Below, piece by piece: positions 7,741-15,863 of a stretch of DNA of 64,000 bases. Positions within the stretch are counted from its first letter, which is position 1. Every line of letters begins with the position of its first letter. This DNA is from Dyella_A ginsengisoli (GTDB lineage Bacteria > Pseudomonadota > Gammaproteobacteria > Xanthomonadales > Rhodanobacteraceae), in the NCBI RefSeq assembly GCF_044904665.1, contig NZ_JADIKM010000002.1, positions 1 through 64,000 on the forward strand, given 5' to 3'. Made by a program: the position numbers and the translations under genes. The notes beneath the pieces are model-generated. The model saw only the letters and a program-made list of their open reading frames with translations, made no database searches and was not told where the DNA came from.

Positions 7741-8886
7741 TCAACGCTTGTCGATCGGCACGTAGGTCTGGTCTTCCGGACCGGTGTAGTTCGCGCTGGG
7801 ACGGATGATCTTGCCGTCCTGGCGCTGTTCGATCACGTGCGCGCTCCAACCGGAGGTGCGCGAGATCACGAACAGCGGCGTGAACATGGCGGTCGGTACG
7901 CCCATCATGTGATACGCGCTGGCCGAGTACCAGTCGAGGTTGGGGAACATCTTCTTGGCGTCCCACATCAGCTTCTCGATGCGCTCGGAGACGTCGAACA
8001 GCGTCGGGTTGCCGCCCTCGGTGCAGAGCTTGCGCGAGATCTCCTTGATGATCTCGTTGCGCGGGTCGGACACCGTGTACACCGGGTGGCCGAAGCCGAT
8101 GATGATCTCCTTGCGCTCGACGCGGGCGCGGATGTCCGCCTCGGCCTCGGCCGCGCTGCGGTAGCGCGCGATGATCTCCATCGCCACCTCGTTGGCGCCG
8201 CCATGCTTCGGGCCACGCAGCGCGCCGATCGCGCCGGTGATCGCCGAGTACATGTCCGAGCCGGTGCCGGCGATCACGCGCGCGGTGAAGGTGGACGCGT
8301 TGAACTCGTGCTCGGCGTACAGCACCAGCGACTTGTCCAGCGAGTGCGCGTGCAGGTCGCTCGGCTTCTTGCCGTGCAGCAGGTGCAGGAAGTGCGCGGC
8401 GATCGAGTCGTCGTCGGTCTCGGTCTCGATGCGCTTGCCGTTGTGGCTGAAGTGGTACCAGTACAGCAGCATCGAGCCGAAGCTGGCCATCAGGCGATCG
8501 GCGATGTCGCGCGCGCCGGCCAGGTTGTGGTCTTCCTTCTCCGGCAGCACGGTACCGAGCATCGAACAGCCGGTGCGCAGCACATCCATCGGATGCGTGG
8601 ATGCGGGCAGCAGTTCCAGCGCGCCCTTTACCGGCGCCGGCAGGCCGCGCAGGCGCTTGAGCCGGGCCTTGTAGTTCTGCAGCTCGGTCCAGTTCGGCAG
8701 CACGCCGTACACCAGCAGGTGCGCCACCTCCTCAAAGCAGCCCTTGGCCGCCAGGTCGTGGATGTCGTAGCCGCGGTAATGCAGGTCGTTGCCGCTGCGC
8801 CCGACTGTGCACAGCGCGGTGTTGCCCGCGGCGACGCCGGACAGCGCGACGGACTTCTTCGGCTTGGGCAGGGTTTGCTCGGTCAT
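7741..8886 (-). CDS. prpC: 2-methylcitrate synthase PrpC
   Basis: 381 residues, citrate synthase family, condensing propionyl-CoA with oxaloacetate. Catalytic residues are visible: His in AEHEFNAST, His in GFGHPVYT, Asp in NLDWYSAS. PrpC-type signatures include SGVAAGNTALCTVGRSGNDL near the N-terminus. The start at 8886 (MTEQTL) is preceded by AGGAG; the longer reading to 8931 has no ribosome site and runs into the REP region. It follows prpB, separated by 147 bp holding a REP pair. Confidence 0.95.
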   Translation of the reverse strand: MTEQTLPKPKKSVALSGVAAGNTALCTVGRSGNDLHYRGYDIHDLAAKGCFEEVAHLLVYGVLPNWTELQNYKARLKRLRGLPAPVKGALELLPASTHPMDVLRTGCSMLGTVLPEKEDHNLAGARDIADRLMASFGSMLLYWYHFSHNGKRIETETDDDSIAAHFLHLLHGKKPSDLHAHSLDKSLVLYAEHEFNASTFTARVIAGTGSDMYSAITGAIGALRGPKHGGANEVAMEIIARYRSAAEAEADIRARVERKEIIIGFGHPVYTVSDPRNEIIKEISRKLCTEGGNPTLFDVSERIEKLMWDAKKMFPNLDWYSASAYHMMGVPTAMFTPLFVISRTSGWSAHVIEQRQDGKIIRPSANYTGPEDQTYVPIDKR

Positions 8887-8940
8887 GGTGAATCTCCTGG
8901 TGCGGATGTCGCGGGCCATGCGGCCCTGCATGTCGATGCG

Positions 8941-9023
8941 GGTAGGAGCCCGCTTGCGGGCGATGCTCTTTGCTCTGATGCCGCATTCAAAGCCAGAACA
9001 TCGCCCGCGAGCGGGCTCCTACT
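8941..9023. repeat. REP pair (GTAGGAGCCCGC type) between prpB and prpC
   Basis: GTAGGAGCCCGCTTGCGGGC at 8942-8961 and its inverted partner GCCCGCGAGCGGGCTCCTAC at 9003-9022, with 41 bp between. This GTAG-headed palindrome is a known REP style in xanthomonads and pseudomonads. It lies inside the prpB-prpC transcript and could modulate mRNA stability or attenuation. Confidence 0.85.
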
Positions 9024-9033
9024 GGGATGTGGG

Positions 9034-9918
9034 TCAGTCCTTCTTGGCGAACAGCGCGTCGAGCTTGTCCTCGTAGGCGTGATAGCCGAGGAAGTCGTAC
9101 AGCTCGGCGCGCGTCTGCAGCGTGTCGATGAGGTTCTTCTGGGTGCCCTCGCGGCGCACCGTCTCGTAGAAATTCAGCGCCGCCTTGTTCATGGCGCGGT
9201 AGGCGCCGCAGCAATAAAGCGCGATGTCCACATGGGCGTCGCGCAGTTCGTCGGTGGTGAAGAACGGGGTCGAGCCGAACTCGGTGAGGTTGGCCAGGAT
9301 GGGCACCTGCACGGCAGCCTTGAACTTGCGGTAATCGTCCAGCGTGTTCATCGCCTCGGGGAAGATCATGTCCGCGCCGGCCTCGACGTAGGCACAGGCG
9401 CGCTCGATCGCCGCGTCGATGCCTTCGGCCGCCGCCGCGTCGGTGCGCGCCATGATCACGAAGCCGGCATCGGTGCGTGCGTCCACGGCGGCCTTCACGC
9501 GGTCGACCATCTCTTCCTTCGACACCACTTCCTTGCCCGGACGATGGCCGCAGCGCTTCTGCCCCACCTGGTCCTCGATGTGCACGGCGGCGACGCCCAC
9601 GTTGATGAACGAGCGGATGGTGCGCGCGATGTTGAAGGCACCGCCCCAGCCGGTGTCGATATCCACCATCAGCGGCATGCCGGTGGCGTCGACGATGCGG
9701 CGCGCGTCGGTGAGCACGTCTTCCATGGTGCTGATGCCGAGATCCGGCATGCCCAGCGAGTTCGCCGCCACGCCGCCGCCGGACAGGTACAGCGCCTTGT
9801 AACCCACCCGCTTGGCCATCAGGCCGGCATAGGCGGTGATCGCGCCCATCACCTGCAGCGGGGTCTCCTCGGACAGGGCGGCGCGAAAGCGTGCGCCGGC
9901 GGATGCGTTGGCGGTCAT
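9034..9918 (-). CDS. prpB: 2-methylisocitrate lyase PrpB
   Basis: 294 residues, isocitrate lyase/PEP mutase superfamily. It cleaves 2-methylisocitrate to pyruvate and succinate. YLSGG (residues 44-48), DIDTGWGG (86-93) and the catalytic KRCGH motif (121-125, Cys123) are intact. The ATG at 9918 follows AGGAG with good spacing. It is the first gene of the prpB-prpC-channel transcript and is divergent from the HTH-citrate synthase gene. Confidence 0.95.
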   Translation of the reverse strand: MTANASAGARFRAALSEETPLQVMGAITAYAGLMAKRVGYKALYLSGGGVAANSLGMPDLGISTMEDVLTDARRIVDATGMPLMVDIDTGWGGAFNIARTIRSFINVGVAAVHIEDQVGQKRCGHRPGKEVVSKEEMVDRVKAAVDARTDAGFVIMARTDAAAAEGIDAAIERACAYVEAGADMIFPEAMNTLDDYRKFKAAVQVPILANLTEFGSTPFFTTDELRDAHVDIALYCCGAYRAMNKAALNFYETVRREGTQKNLIDTLQTRAELYDFLGYHAYEDKLDALFAKKD

Positions 9919-9987
9919 GCGGGTTCTCCTAAACCTCAGATTGTAGGCGATGGCACCTGTCGAACCGGCACGACCGCGATGGCCGAC

Positions 9988-10036
9988 ACTCTAGTGACCG
10001 TCAAACATGTTGATCAATCTTGATCGAATCGATCAA
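9988..10036. promoter_or_regulatory. Divergent prpB / HTH-citrate synthase promoter with palindromic operator candidates
   Basis: Two palindromes: TTGATCAA (10010-10017) and the perfect 17-mer TTGATCGAATCGATCAA (10020-10036). On the minus strand TTGATC (10012-10017) is followed after 18 bp by TAGAGT (9988-9993), a plausible prpB promoter whose -35 lies within the first palindrome. The second palindrome ends nine bases before the ATG of the HTH-citrate synthase. Binding by that protein would repress both genes; this is inference. Confidence 0.6.
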
Positions 10037-10045
10037 TATGTTGGC

Positions 10046-11263
10046 ATGGCCACCGACTATCTCTCCGCCACCGCTGCCGCCGCCCGGCTCGGTGTCAGCG
10101 TTGCCACGCTGTACGCCTACGTGAGCCGCGGCAAGATCGGCTCGCGCCCCGGCGCGGACGGGCGCAGCCGCGAATATCGCGCCGACGACGTGGCCGCCTT
10201 GATCGATCGGCGCCAGGCCGGCCGCGGCGCGGCGCAGGGTGCGGCGCACAGCCTGACCTGGGGCCTGCCGGTGATGGAGACACGAATCTCGCTGATCCGC
10301 CCGCACGGCCACTACTACCGCGGGCAGTCCGCGCTGGCGCTGGCGCAGTCCGGCGCGACGCTGGAGGACACCGCGCGCCTGCTGTGGGACGCGCAGGCCG
10401 CCGATCCATTCACAGACAGGCCAAGGCGCGCGTGGCCCGGCGCGGTGGCCGCCCTGCTGCGGCAAGGGGACATTCCGCCACTGGAGCGCACCGCCGCCGC
10501 CCTGCCCCTGCTGGCGCTGACGGCGCCCAATTCGCAGGCCGATCATGCCGGGCAGGGGCGGATCAGCGCGGCGCAGCTGCTGCGCGAAAGCGCCGCCCTG
10601 CTGAGCGGCGGCCCGGTGAACCGGGCACCGATCCACGCCGCCATCGCCGAGCGCTGGTCACCCGGTACCCGCGAGCTGCCCGCCCTGGTGTGCAGCGCGC
10701 TGGTGCTGTGCGCCGACCACGAACTCAACGCCTCGGCCTTCGCCACGCGCGTGGCGGCGTCCACCGGCGCCAGCCTGCATGCGGCGGTCAGCGCCGGTCT
10801 GGCGGCGCTGTCCGGCCCGCAGCACGGCGGCGCCACGGCCCGCGCCCACGCCCTGATCCAGCAGAGCCTGCGCCAGCGTCAGCCCGACGAGCTGGTGCGC
10901 GACTACCTGCGTCGCGGCGAGGGGCTGGCCGGTTTTGGCCACCCGCTGTACCCCGACGGCGATCCGCGCGCCGCCCTGTTGCTGGACCAGCTCTACGCGC
11001 TGCATCCGCGGCGCGCCGCCGTGCGCCGCATCCAGCAACTGGCCGGCGCGGTGGAGAACCAGTGCGGGCGCCGTCCCAGCCTGGACTTTGCCTTGGCGGC
11101 GATCGTCTCCATCTATGGCTGGTCACCCGACGCCGGGCTGGCGCTGTTCGCCGCAGGACGCATGGCCGGCTGGCTGGCGCATGCGCTGGAACAGCGGGCC
11201 AGCGGCGGGTTGATCCGGCCCCGCGCCACGTACGCGGGGATCCAGCCGGTGCGAGACAGCTGA
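10046..11263 (+). CDS. HTH domain-citrate synthase fusion; candidate prp regulator
   Basis: 405 residues. Residues ~5-52 are a MerR/excisionase-type helix-turn-helix (LSATAAAARLGVSVATLYAY, then GKIGSRPG and a REYRADDVAAL wing). The rest is a citrate synthase fold with the three catalytic positions still recognisable: His in CADHELNAS, His in LAGFGHPLYP, Asp in PSLDFALAA. The ATG at 10046 is chosen because the 13 codons before it are the palindromic operator. No ribosome site precedes it, so the message may be leaderless. Annotated genes of this architecture exist as 'citrate synthase/HTH' proteins of unclear role. Divergence from prpBC and the absence of a PrpR or GntR gene suggest a metabolite-sensing regulator of methylcitrate genes. 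Confidence 0.8.
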   Translation: MATDYLSATAAAARLGVSVATLYAYVSRGKIGSRPGADGRSREYRADDVAALIDRRQAGRGAAQGAAHSLTWGLPVMETRISLIRPHGHYYRGQSALALAQSGATLEDTARLLWDAQAADPFTDRPRRAWPGAVAALLRQGDIPPLERTAAALPLLALTAPNSQADHAGQGRISAAQLLRESAALLSGGPVNRAPIHAAIAERWSPGTRELPALVCSALVLCADHELNASAFATRVAASTGASLHAAVSAGLAALSGPQHGGATARAHALIQQSLRQRQPDELVRDYLRRGEGLAGFGHPLYPDGDPRAALLLDQLYALHPRRAAVRRIQQLAGAVENQCGRRPSLDFALAAIVSIYGWSPDAGLALFAAGRMAGWLAHALEQRASGGLIRPRATYAGIQPVRDS

Positions 11264-11272
11264 CGGAACTTG

Positions 11273-11309
11273 ATAGATCTAATCAATCATCATCATGTCG
11301 ACAATCAAT
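11273..11309 (+). promoter_or_regulatory. Candidate OxyR site upstream of ahpC
   Basis: The AT-rich gap before ahpC contains ATAG-N7-CAAT-N7-ATGT-N7-CAAT, which matches 12 of 16 positions of the OxyR tetramer contact pattern ATAG-N7-CTAT-N7-ATAG-N7-CTAT. ahpCF operons are classic OxyR targets. No oxyR gene is in the window. Confidence 0.35.
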
Positions 11310-11390
11310 TAGATTAATCGCCATCATCACCGTATCGTTGTGCACCAACGCTTACACCCATCCCTTCAACCCAGCTACAGGAAGAGAGCC

Positions 11391-11954
11391 ATGTCCCTGA
11401 TCAACACCGCCATCAAGCCCTTCAAGGCGCAGGCCTACCAGAACGGCAAATTCATCGAAGTGAGCGACGCTTCCATGAAGGGCAAGTGGTCCGTCGTGAT
11501 CTTCATGCCGGCCGCTTTCACCTTTAATTGCCCGACCGAGGTCGAGGACGCCGCCGACCATTACGCCGAGTTCCAGAAGGCCGGTGCCGAGGTGTACATC
11601 GTCACCACCGACACGCACTTCTCGCACAAGGTGTGGCACGAGACCTCGCCGGCGGTGGGCAAGGCCAAGTTCGCCCTGGTCGGCGACCCGACCCACCAGC
11701 TGACCCGCGCGTTCGACGTGCACATCGAAGAGGAAGGCCTGGCCCTGCGCGGCACCTTCATCATCAATCCGGAAGGCGTGATCAAGACGCTGGAAATCCA
11801 CGACAACGCGATCGCCCGCGACGTCACCGAGACCCTGCGCAAGCTCAAGGCTGCCCAGTACGTCGCCGCCCACCCGAACGAGGTGTGCCCGGCCAAGTGG
11901 AAGGAAGGCGACAAGACCCTCGCTCCGTCGCTGGACCTGGTCGGCAAGATCTGA
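11391..11954 (+). CDS. ahpC: Alkyl hydroperoxide reductase subunit C (peroxiredoxin)
   Basis: 187 residues, typical 2-Cys AhpC. The peroxidatic cysteine is Cys47 in FNCPTE and the resolving one Cys166 in CPAKW. It reduces peroxides and is re-reduced by AhpF. The start at 11391 (MSLINTAIK) follows AGGAAGAG; the longer frame has no support. The next gene is ahpF, 142 bp downstream, with GC-rich hairpins in between. Confidence 0.96.
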   Translation: MSLINTAIKPFKAQAYQNGKFIEVSDASMKGKWSVVIFMPAAFTFNCPTEVEDAADHYAEFQKAGAEVYIVTTDTHFSHKVWHETSPAVGKAKFALVGDPTHQLTRAFDVHIEEEGLALRGTFIINPEGVIKTLEIHDNAIARDVTETLRKLKAAQYVAAHPNEVCPAKWKEGDKTLAPSLDLVGKI

Positions 11955-12096
11955 TGCCGCCCCGCGCGCGCATCGCCCCGATGCGCGCGCCCGGTCCGCG
12001 ACTCTCCCGGACCCTTCGTTCTCCCATCGAACGCTCGCGACGCCCGGGATCTTTCCGGGCGCTCGCCAGACTCACCCCATCACCAGGGAAACCGCC

Positions 12097-13686
12097 ATGT
12101 TGGACGCCAATCTCTCCGCCCAGTTGAAGGCCTACCTCGAGAAGGTCACGCAGCCGATCGAGATCGTCGAGTCGCTCGACGGCGGTGCCAAGTCCGCCGA
12201 GCTGCACGAGCTGCTGGAAGAAATCACGGCGCTCTCGGACAAGATCACCCTGGTGCGCCGCGACGACGATGCCCGCAAGCCCTCCTTCGCGATCAACCGC
12301 GCAGGCACGAACATCGGCGTGCGCTTTGCCGGCATCCCGATGGGCCACGAATTCACCTCGCTCGTGCTCGCCCTGCTGCAGGTCGGCGGCCATCCGTCCA
12401 AGGCCACGCAGGACGTGATCGAGCAGGTGCAGAACCTCGACGGCGAGTTCGTCTTCGAGACCTATTTCTCGCAGTCCTGCCAGAACTGCCCGGACGTGGT
12501 TCAGGCGCTCAACCTGATGAGCGTGCTGAACCCCAAGATCCGGCACGTCGCCATCGACGGCGCCCTGTTCCAGGACGAAGTCGAGGCGCGCCAGGTGATG
12601 TCGGTGCCCACCGTCTATCTCAACGGTGAGGTGTTCGACCAGGGCCGCATGAGCCTGGAACAGATCGTCGCCAGGCTCGACACCGGTGCCGCCAGGCGTG
12701 ACGCCGAGAAGCTGAAGACCAAGGAGGCCTTCGACGTGCTGATCGTCGGCGGCGGCCCGGCTGGCGCGGCCGCGGCGATCTACAGCGCGCGCAAGGGCAT
12801 CCGCACCGGCGTGGCGGCCGAGCGCTTCGGCGGCCAGGTGCTGGACACCATGGGCATCGAGAACCTGATCTCGGTGCCGCACACCGAGGGCCCCAAGCTC
12901 GCCGCCGCGCTGGAGCAGAACGTACGCGAGCACGAGGTCGACGTGATGAACCTGCAGCGCGCGACCAAGCTCGTTCCCGCCAGCGACGCCACCGGCGGCC
13001 TGGTGGAAGTGCAGCTGGAGAACGGCGCGACGCTGAAGTCCAAGACCGTGATCCTCTCCACCGGCGCGCGCTGGCGGCAGATGAACGTGCCGGGCGAGGA
13101 CGAATATCGCAACAAGGGCGTGGCCTACTGCCCGCACTGCGACGGCCCGCTGTTCAAGGGCAAGCGCGTGGCGGTGATCGGTGGCGGCAACTCCGGCGTA
13201 GAGGCGGCAATCGACCTGGCCGGCATCGTCAGCCACGTCACGCTGATCGAGTTCGACAGCCAGCTGCGTGCCGACGAAGTCCTGCAGCGCAAGCTGCGCA
13301 GCCTGCCGAACGTGGCGATCCTGGTGAACGCGCAGACTACCGAGGTGCTCGGCGACGCCCAGAAGGTCAACGGTCTGGTCTACAAGGACCGCGTCAGTGG
13401 CAACACGCACACGGTCGACCTGGAGGGCATCTTCGTGCAGATCGGCCTGCTGCCGAACACCGAGTGGCTGAAGGGCACGGTGGAGCTGTCGGCCCGCGGC
13501 GAGATCGTCATCAACGACCGCGGCGAGACCTCGGTGCCCGGCGTGTTCGCCGCCGGCGACGCCACCACGGTGCCGTACAAGCAGATCGTCATAGCGATGG
13601 GCGCCGGCTCCACTGCTGCGCTGAGCGCTTTCGACCACCTGATGCGACTGCCGGTGCAAGCAAAGCAGCAAACCGTGGCGGCCTGA
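12097..13686 (+). CDS. ahpF: Alkyl hydroperoxide reductase subunit F
   Basis: 529 residues, a flavoprotein disulfide reductase that passes NADH electrons to AhpC. The N-terminal tandem thioredoxin-fold domain carries CQNC (128-131). The C-terminal thioredoxin-reductase-like part has the FAD motif GGGPAGAAAAIYSARKGI, active-site CPHC (345-348), the NAD motif IGGGNSGVEAA and the final FAAGDATT. Length is typical. The convergent prpE follows, across the repeat pair at 13700-13806. Confidence 0.96.
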   Translation: MLDANLSAQLKAYLEKVTQPIEIVESLDGGAKSAELHELLEEITALSDKITLVRRDDDARKPSFAINRAGTNIGVRFAGIPMGHEFTSLVLALLQVGGHPSKATQDVIEQVQNLDGEFVFETYFSQSCQNCPDVVQALNLMSVLNPKIRHVAIDGALFQDEVEARQVMSVPTVYLNGEVFDQGRMSLEQIVARLDTGAARRDAEKLKTKEAFDVLIVGGGPAGAAAAIYSARKGIRTGVAAERFGGQVLDTMGIENLISVPHTEGPKLAAALEQNVREHEVDVMNLQRATKLVPASDATGGLVEVQLENGATLKSKTVILSTGARWRQMNVPGEDEYRNKGVAYCPHCDGPLFKGKRVAVIGGGNSGVEAAIDLAGIVSHVTLIEFDSQLRADEVLQRKLRSLPNVAILVNAQTTEVLGDAQKVNGLVYKDRVSGNTHTVDLEGIFVQIGLLPNTEWLKGTVELSARGEIVINDRGETSVPGVFAAGDATTVPYKQIVIAMGAGSTAALSAFDHLMRLPVQAKQQTVAA

Positions 13687-13699
13687 CCTCTCCGCTTTA

Positions 13700-13806
13700 G
13701 CCCCTCTCCCACTGGGAGAGGGATTGGGGTGAGGGTCCGCCCAAGGCGAACCGATCGGCCAAGCCGAACCCTCACCCCCCGGCCCCTCTCCCGACGGGAG
13801 GGGGGA
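13700..13806. repeat. CCCTCTCCC-family inverted pair between ahpF and prpE
   Basis: Left unit CCCCTCTCCC-ACT-GGGAGAGGG then ATTGGGGTGAGGGT; right unit is its reverse complement (ACCCTCACCCC, then CCCCTCTCCC-GAC-GGGAGGGG). The core of ~35 bp contains no gene. It lies between two convergent stop codons and probably serves as a bidirectional transcription end. Confidence 0.8.
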
Positions 13807-13811
13807 GCACA

Positions 13812-15707
13812 TCAACTCCCCAGATCCGGCCCTCGCTCCAGCGCCTTGCGCACCTCGTCGAGCGAATTGGGATCGTCCAGCGTGGACAGGTCGCCCGGAT
13901 CGGTGTGCTGCACCAATGCCTGCAACGAGCGGCGCAGCAGCTTGCCTGAGCGCGTCTTCGGCAAGGCATTCACCACGTAGATGCGCGCAGGCCGGGCGAT
14001 CGGGCCGAGCTGGTCGGTCACCGCCTGCTGCATGCCGCGCGCCACGTCCTCCGGGGCCGCGGTCACACCCTGCTTGAGCGTGGCGAACACCACCGGCACC
14101 TGGCCCTTGAGCTCGTCCTTCATGCCGATCACCGCCGCTTCGGCCACGGAGGCGTGGGTGGCGACGGACTCCTCGATCTCGCGCGTACCGAGCCGATGCC
14201 CGGCCACATTGATCACGTCGTCGGTACGACCGAGGATGTTGGTATAGCCGTCCGCGTCGCGGATCGCCCAGTCCAGCGAGCTGTACAGCAGCTCCTTGAA
14301 GTGGCTGAAGTAGCTGTTGACGTAGCGGTCGTCGTCACGCCACACGGTGGTGAGGCAGCCCGGCGGCAGCGGCGGTACGAACACCAGCACGCCCTTCTCG
14401 CCCGCCGCGGCTTCCTCGCCGGTGGCCTCGTTGATGACCTTCATCCGGTAGCCGGGTGCGGGCAGGCCGGGCGAGCCCCACTTCACCGGTTTCAGCTCCA
14501 GCCCGGGCATCAGGGTGATCGCCGGCCAGCCGGTTTCGGTCTGCCAGTAGTTGTCGATCACCGGCACGCCCAGGCCCTCGGTGATCCACTGCGCGGTGGG
14601 CTCGTCCAACGGCTCGCCGGCGAGGAACAGCCACTTCAGGCTGGAAAGATCCGCCTTCTTCAACCACGAGGCGTCCTGCTTCTTCAGCACGCGGATCCCG
14701 GTGGGCGAGGAGAACATGGTGCGCACGCGGTACTTCTCGCACAGTCGCCACCAGATGCCGGGATCGGGCCGCGTCGGCAGCCCTTCGTACAACAGCGAGG
14801 TGGCACCACCGATCAGCGGTCCGTAGACGTTGTACGAGTGCCCCACCGCCCAGCCCACGTCGGAGGTCGAGAACATCACCTGCCCCGGCGCGATGTCGAA
14901 CACCGTGCGGATCGACAGCGCCATCGCCACCGCGTAACCGCCCACGTCGCGCTGGATGCCCTTGGGCTTGCCGGTAGTGCCGGAGGTGTAGAGCAGGTAG
15001 CTGGGCTCGTTCGACTCCAGCCACTCCACCGGCACTTCGTCGTTCATGTGCTCGGCACGCAGGCGGGCGTAGTCCACGTCGCGACCTTCGACGCGATGCA
15101 GGTCCGGGTCCAGCCCGCGGCTGACGATCAACACGTGCGGCGGCGGCGCCTTCGCCTCGGCCATCGCCGCATCCACCAGCGGCTTGTACGGAATCACCTT
15201 GCCGCCACGCATGCCGGCGTCGGCGCAGATCAGCAGCTTCGGCTCGGCGTCGTCGATGCGTAGCGCCAGGTTGTGCGCGGCAAAACCACCGAACACCACC
15301 GAGTGGATCGCACCGATGCGCGCGCATGCCAGCATCGCGTACACCGCCTCGGCCATGTTGGGCATGTAGATCACCACGCGATCGCCGCGGTCCACGCCCA
15401 GCCCCTTGAGGATGCCGGCGAAGCGGTTCACCTCGCGGTACAGCACGCGATAGGTGATCTCCTCGGTGACGCCGGTCTCGGTGGAAATCGCCACCAGCGC
15501 CAACTGCTCGCCGCGCTCGGCCAGGTGCCGGTCCACCGCGTTGTAGCAGAGGTTGGTGGTGCCACCGACGAACCACTGGCGGAACGGCAGCTTCGAGGCA
15601 TCAAGGATCTTCCGCGGCGGCGTCTCCCAGTGGATCAGCCGCGCCTGCTCGCCCCAGAACCGCTCCGGCTCCTCGATCGACTGCCGGTAGAACTCGTCGT
15701 AGCCCAT
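13812..15707 (-). CDS. prpE: Propionyl-CoA synthetase PrpE
   Basis: 631 residues, ANL/AMP-binding superfamily, PrpE branch by the N-terminal MGYDEFYRQSIEEPERFWGE and by overall sequence. It activates propionate to propionyl-CoA, the substrate of PrpC. The ATP motif YTSGTTGKPKG is present, and the acetylatable Lys motif TRSGKLLRR (Lys ~589) is near the C-terminus. The start at 15707 is supported by AAGGAG nine bases upstream; the longer reading is not. It is transcribed separately from prpBC. Confidence 0.92.
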   Translation of the reverse strand: MGYDEFYRQSIEEPERFWGEQARLIHWETPPRKILDASKLPFRQWFVGGTTNLCYNAVDRHLAERGEQLALVAISTETGVTEEITYRVLYREVNRFAGILKGLGVDRGDRVVIYMPNMAEAVYAMLACARIGAIHSVVFGGFAAHNLALRIDDAEPKLLICADAGMRGGKVIPYKPLVDAAMAEAKAPPPHVLIVSRGLDPDLHRVEGRDVDYARLRAEHMNDEVPVEWLESNEPSYLLYTSGTTGKPKGIQRDVGGYAVAMALSIRTVFDIAPGQVMFSTSDVGWAVGHSYNVYGPLIGGATSLLYEGLPTRPDPGIWWRLCEKYRVRTMFSSPTGIRVLKKQDASWLKKADLSSLKWLFLAGEPLDEPTAQWITEGLGVPVIDNYWQTETGWPAITLMPGLELKPVKWGSPGLPAPGYRMKVINEATGEEAAAGEKGVLVFVPPLPPGCLTTVWRDDDRYVNSYFSHFKELLYSSLDWAIRDADGYTNILGRTDDVINVAGHRLGTREIEESVATHASVAEAAVIGMKDELKGQVPVVFATLKQGVTAAPEDVARGMQQAVTDQLGPIARPARIYVVNALPKTRSGKLLRRSLQALVQHTDPGDLSTLDDPNSLDEVRKALERGPDLGS

Positions 15708-15800
15708 GTGCCCCACTCCTTCCACAACTCGACCAAGCCTATTCCAGCCAGCGGTTGCCGGGCATCGCGACAAAGGTCGACATGCCGTTGGCCAAACGGC

Positions 15801-15830
15801 TTGACCCTCACGTAACGTGAGCCCTTAGCG
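15801..15830 (+). promoter_or_regulatory. MerR-type promoter with central palindrome
   Basis: TTGACC (15801-15806) and a TTAGCG -10-like element (15825-15830) are separated by 18 bp that contain the perfect 15-mer CTCACGTAACGTGAG (15807-15821). A palindrome between -35 and -10 is the classic arrangement for autoregulated MerR/TipA-type activators, and the next gene is one. Confidence 0.7.
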
Positions 15831-15863
15831 TGCGGGCCACGCGAGACGGACGGAGTGACGACG

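Noticed and set aside
7741..8886. Calling this gene gltA (citrate synthase)
   Set aside because: Operon with prpB and the N-terminal sequence fit methylcitrate synthase better.
10007..10045. Upstream ATG of the HTH-citrate synthase
   Set aside because: The 13 extra codons are the palindromic operator sequence; homologous HTH domains begin near the later ATG.
13700..13806. A small gene inside the ahpF-prpE repeat pair
   Set aside because: Only repeat-encoded peptides (Pro/Leu/Arg) with no start signal.
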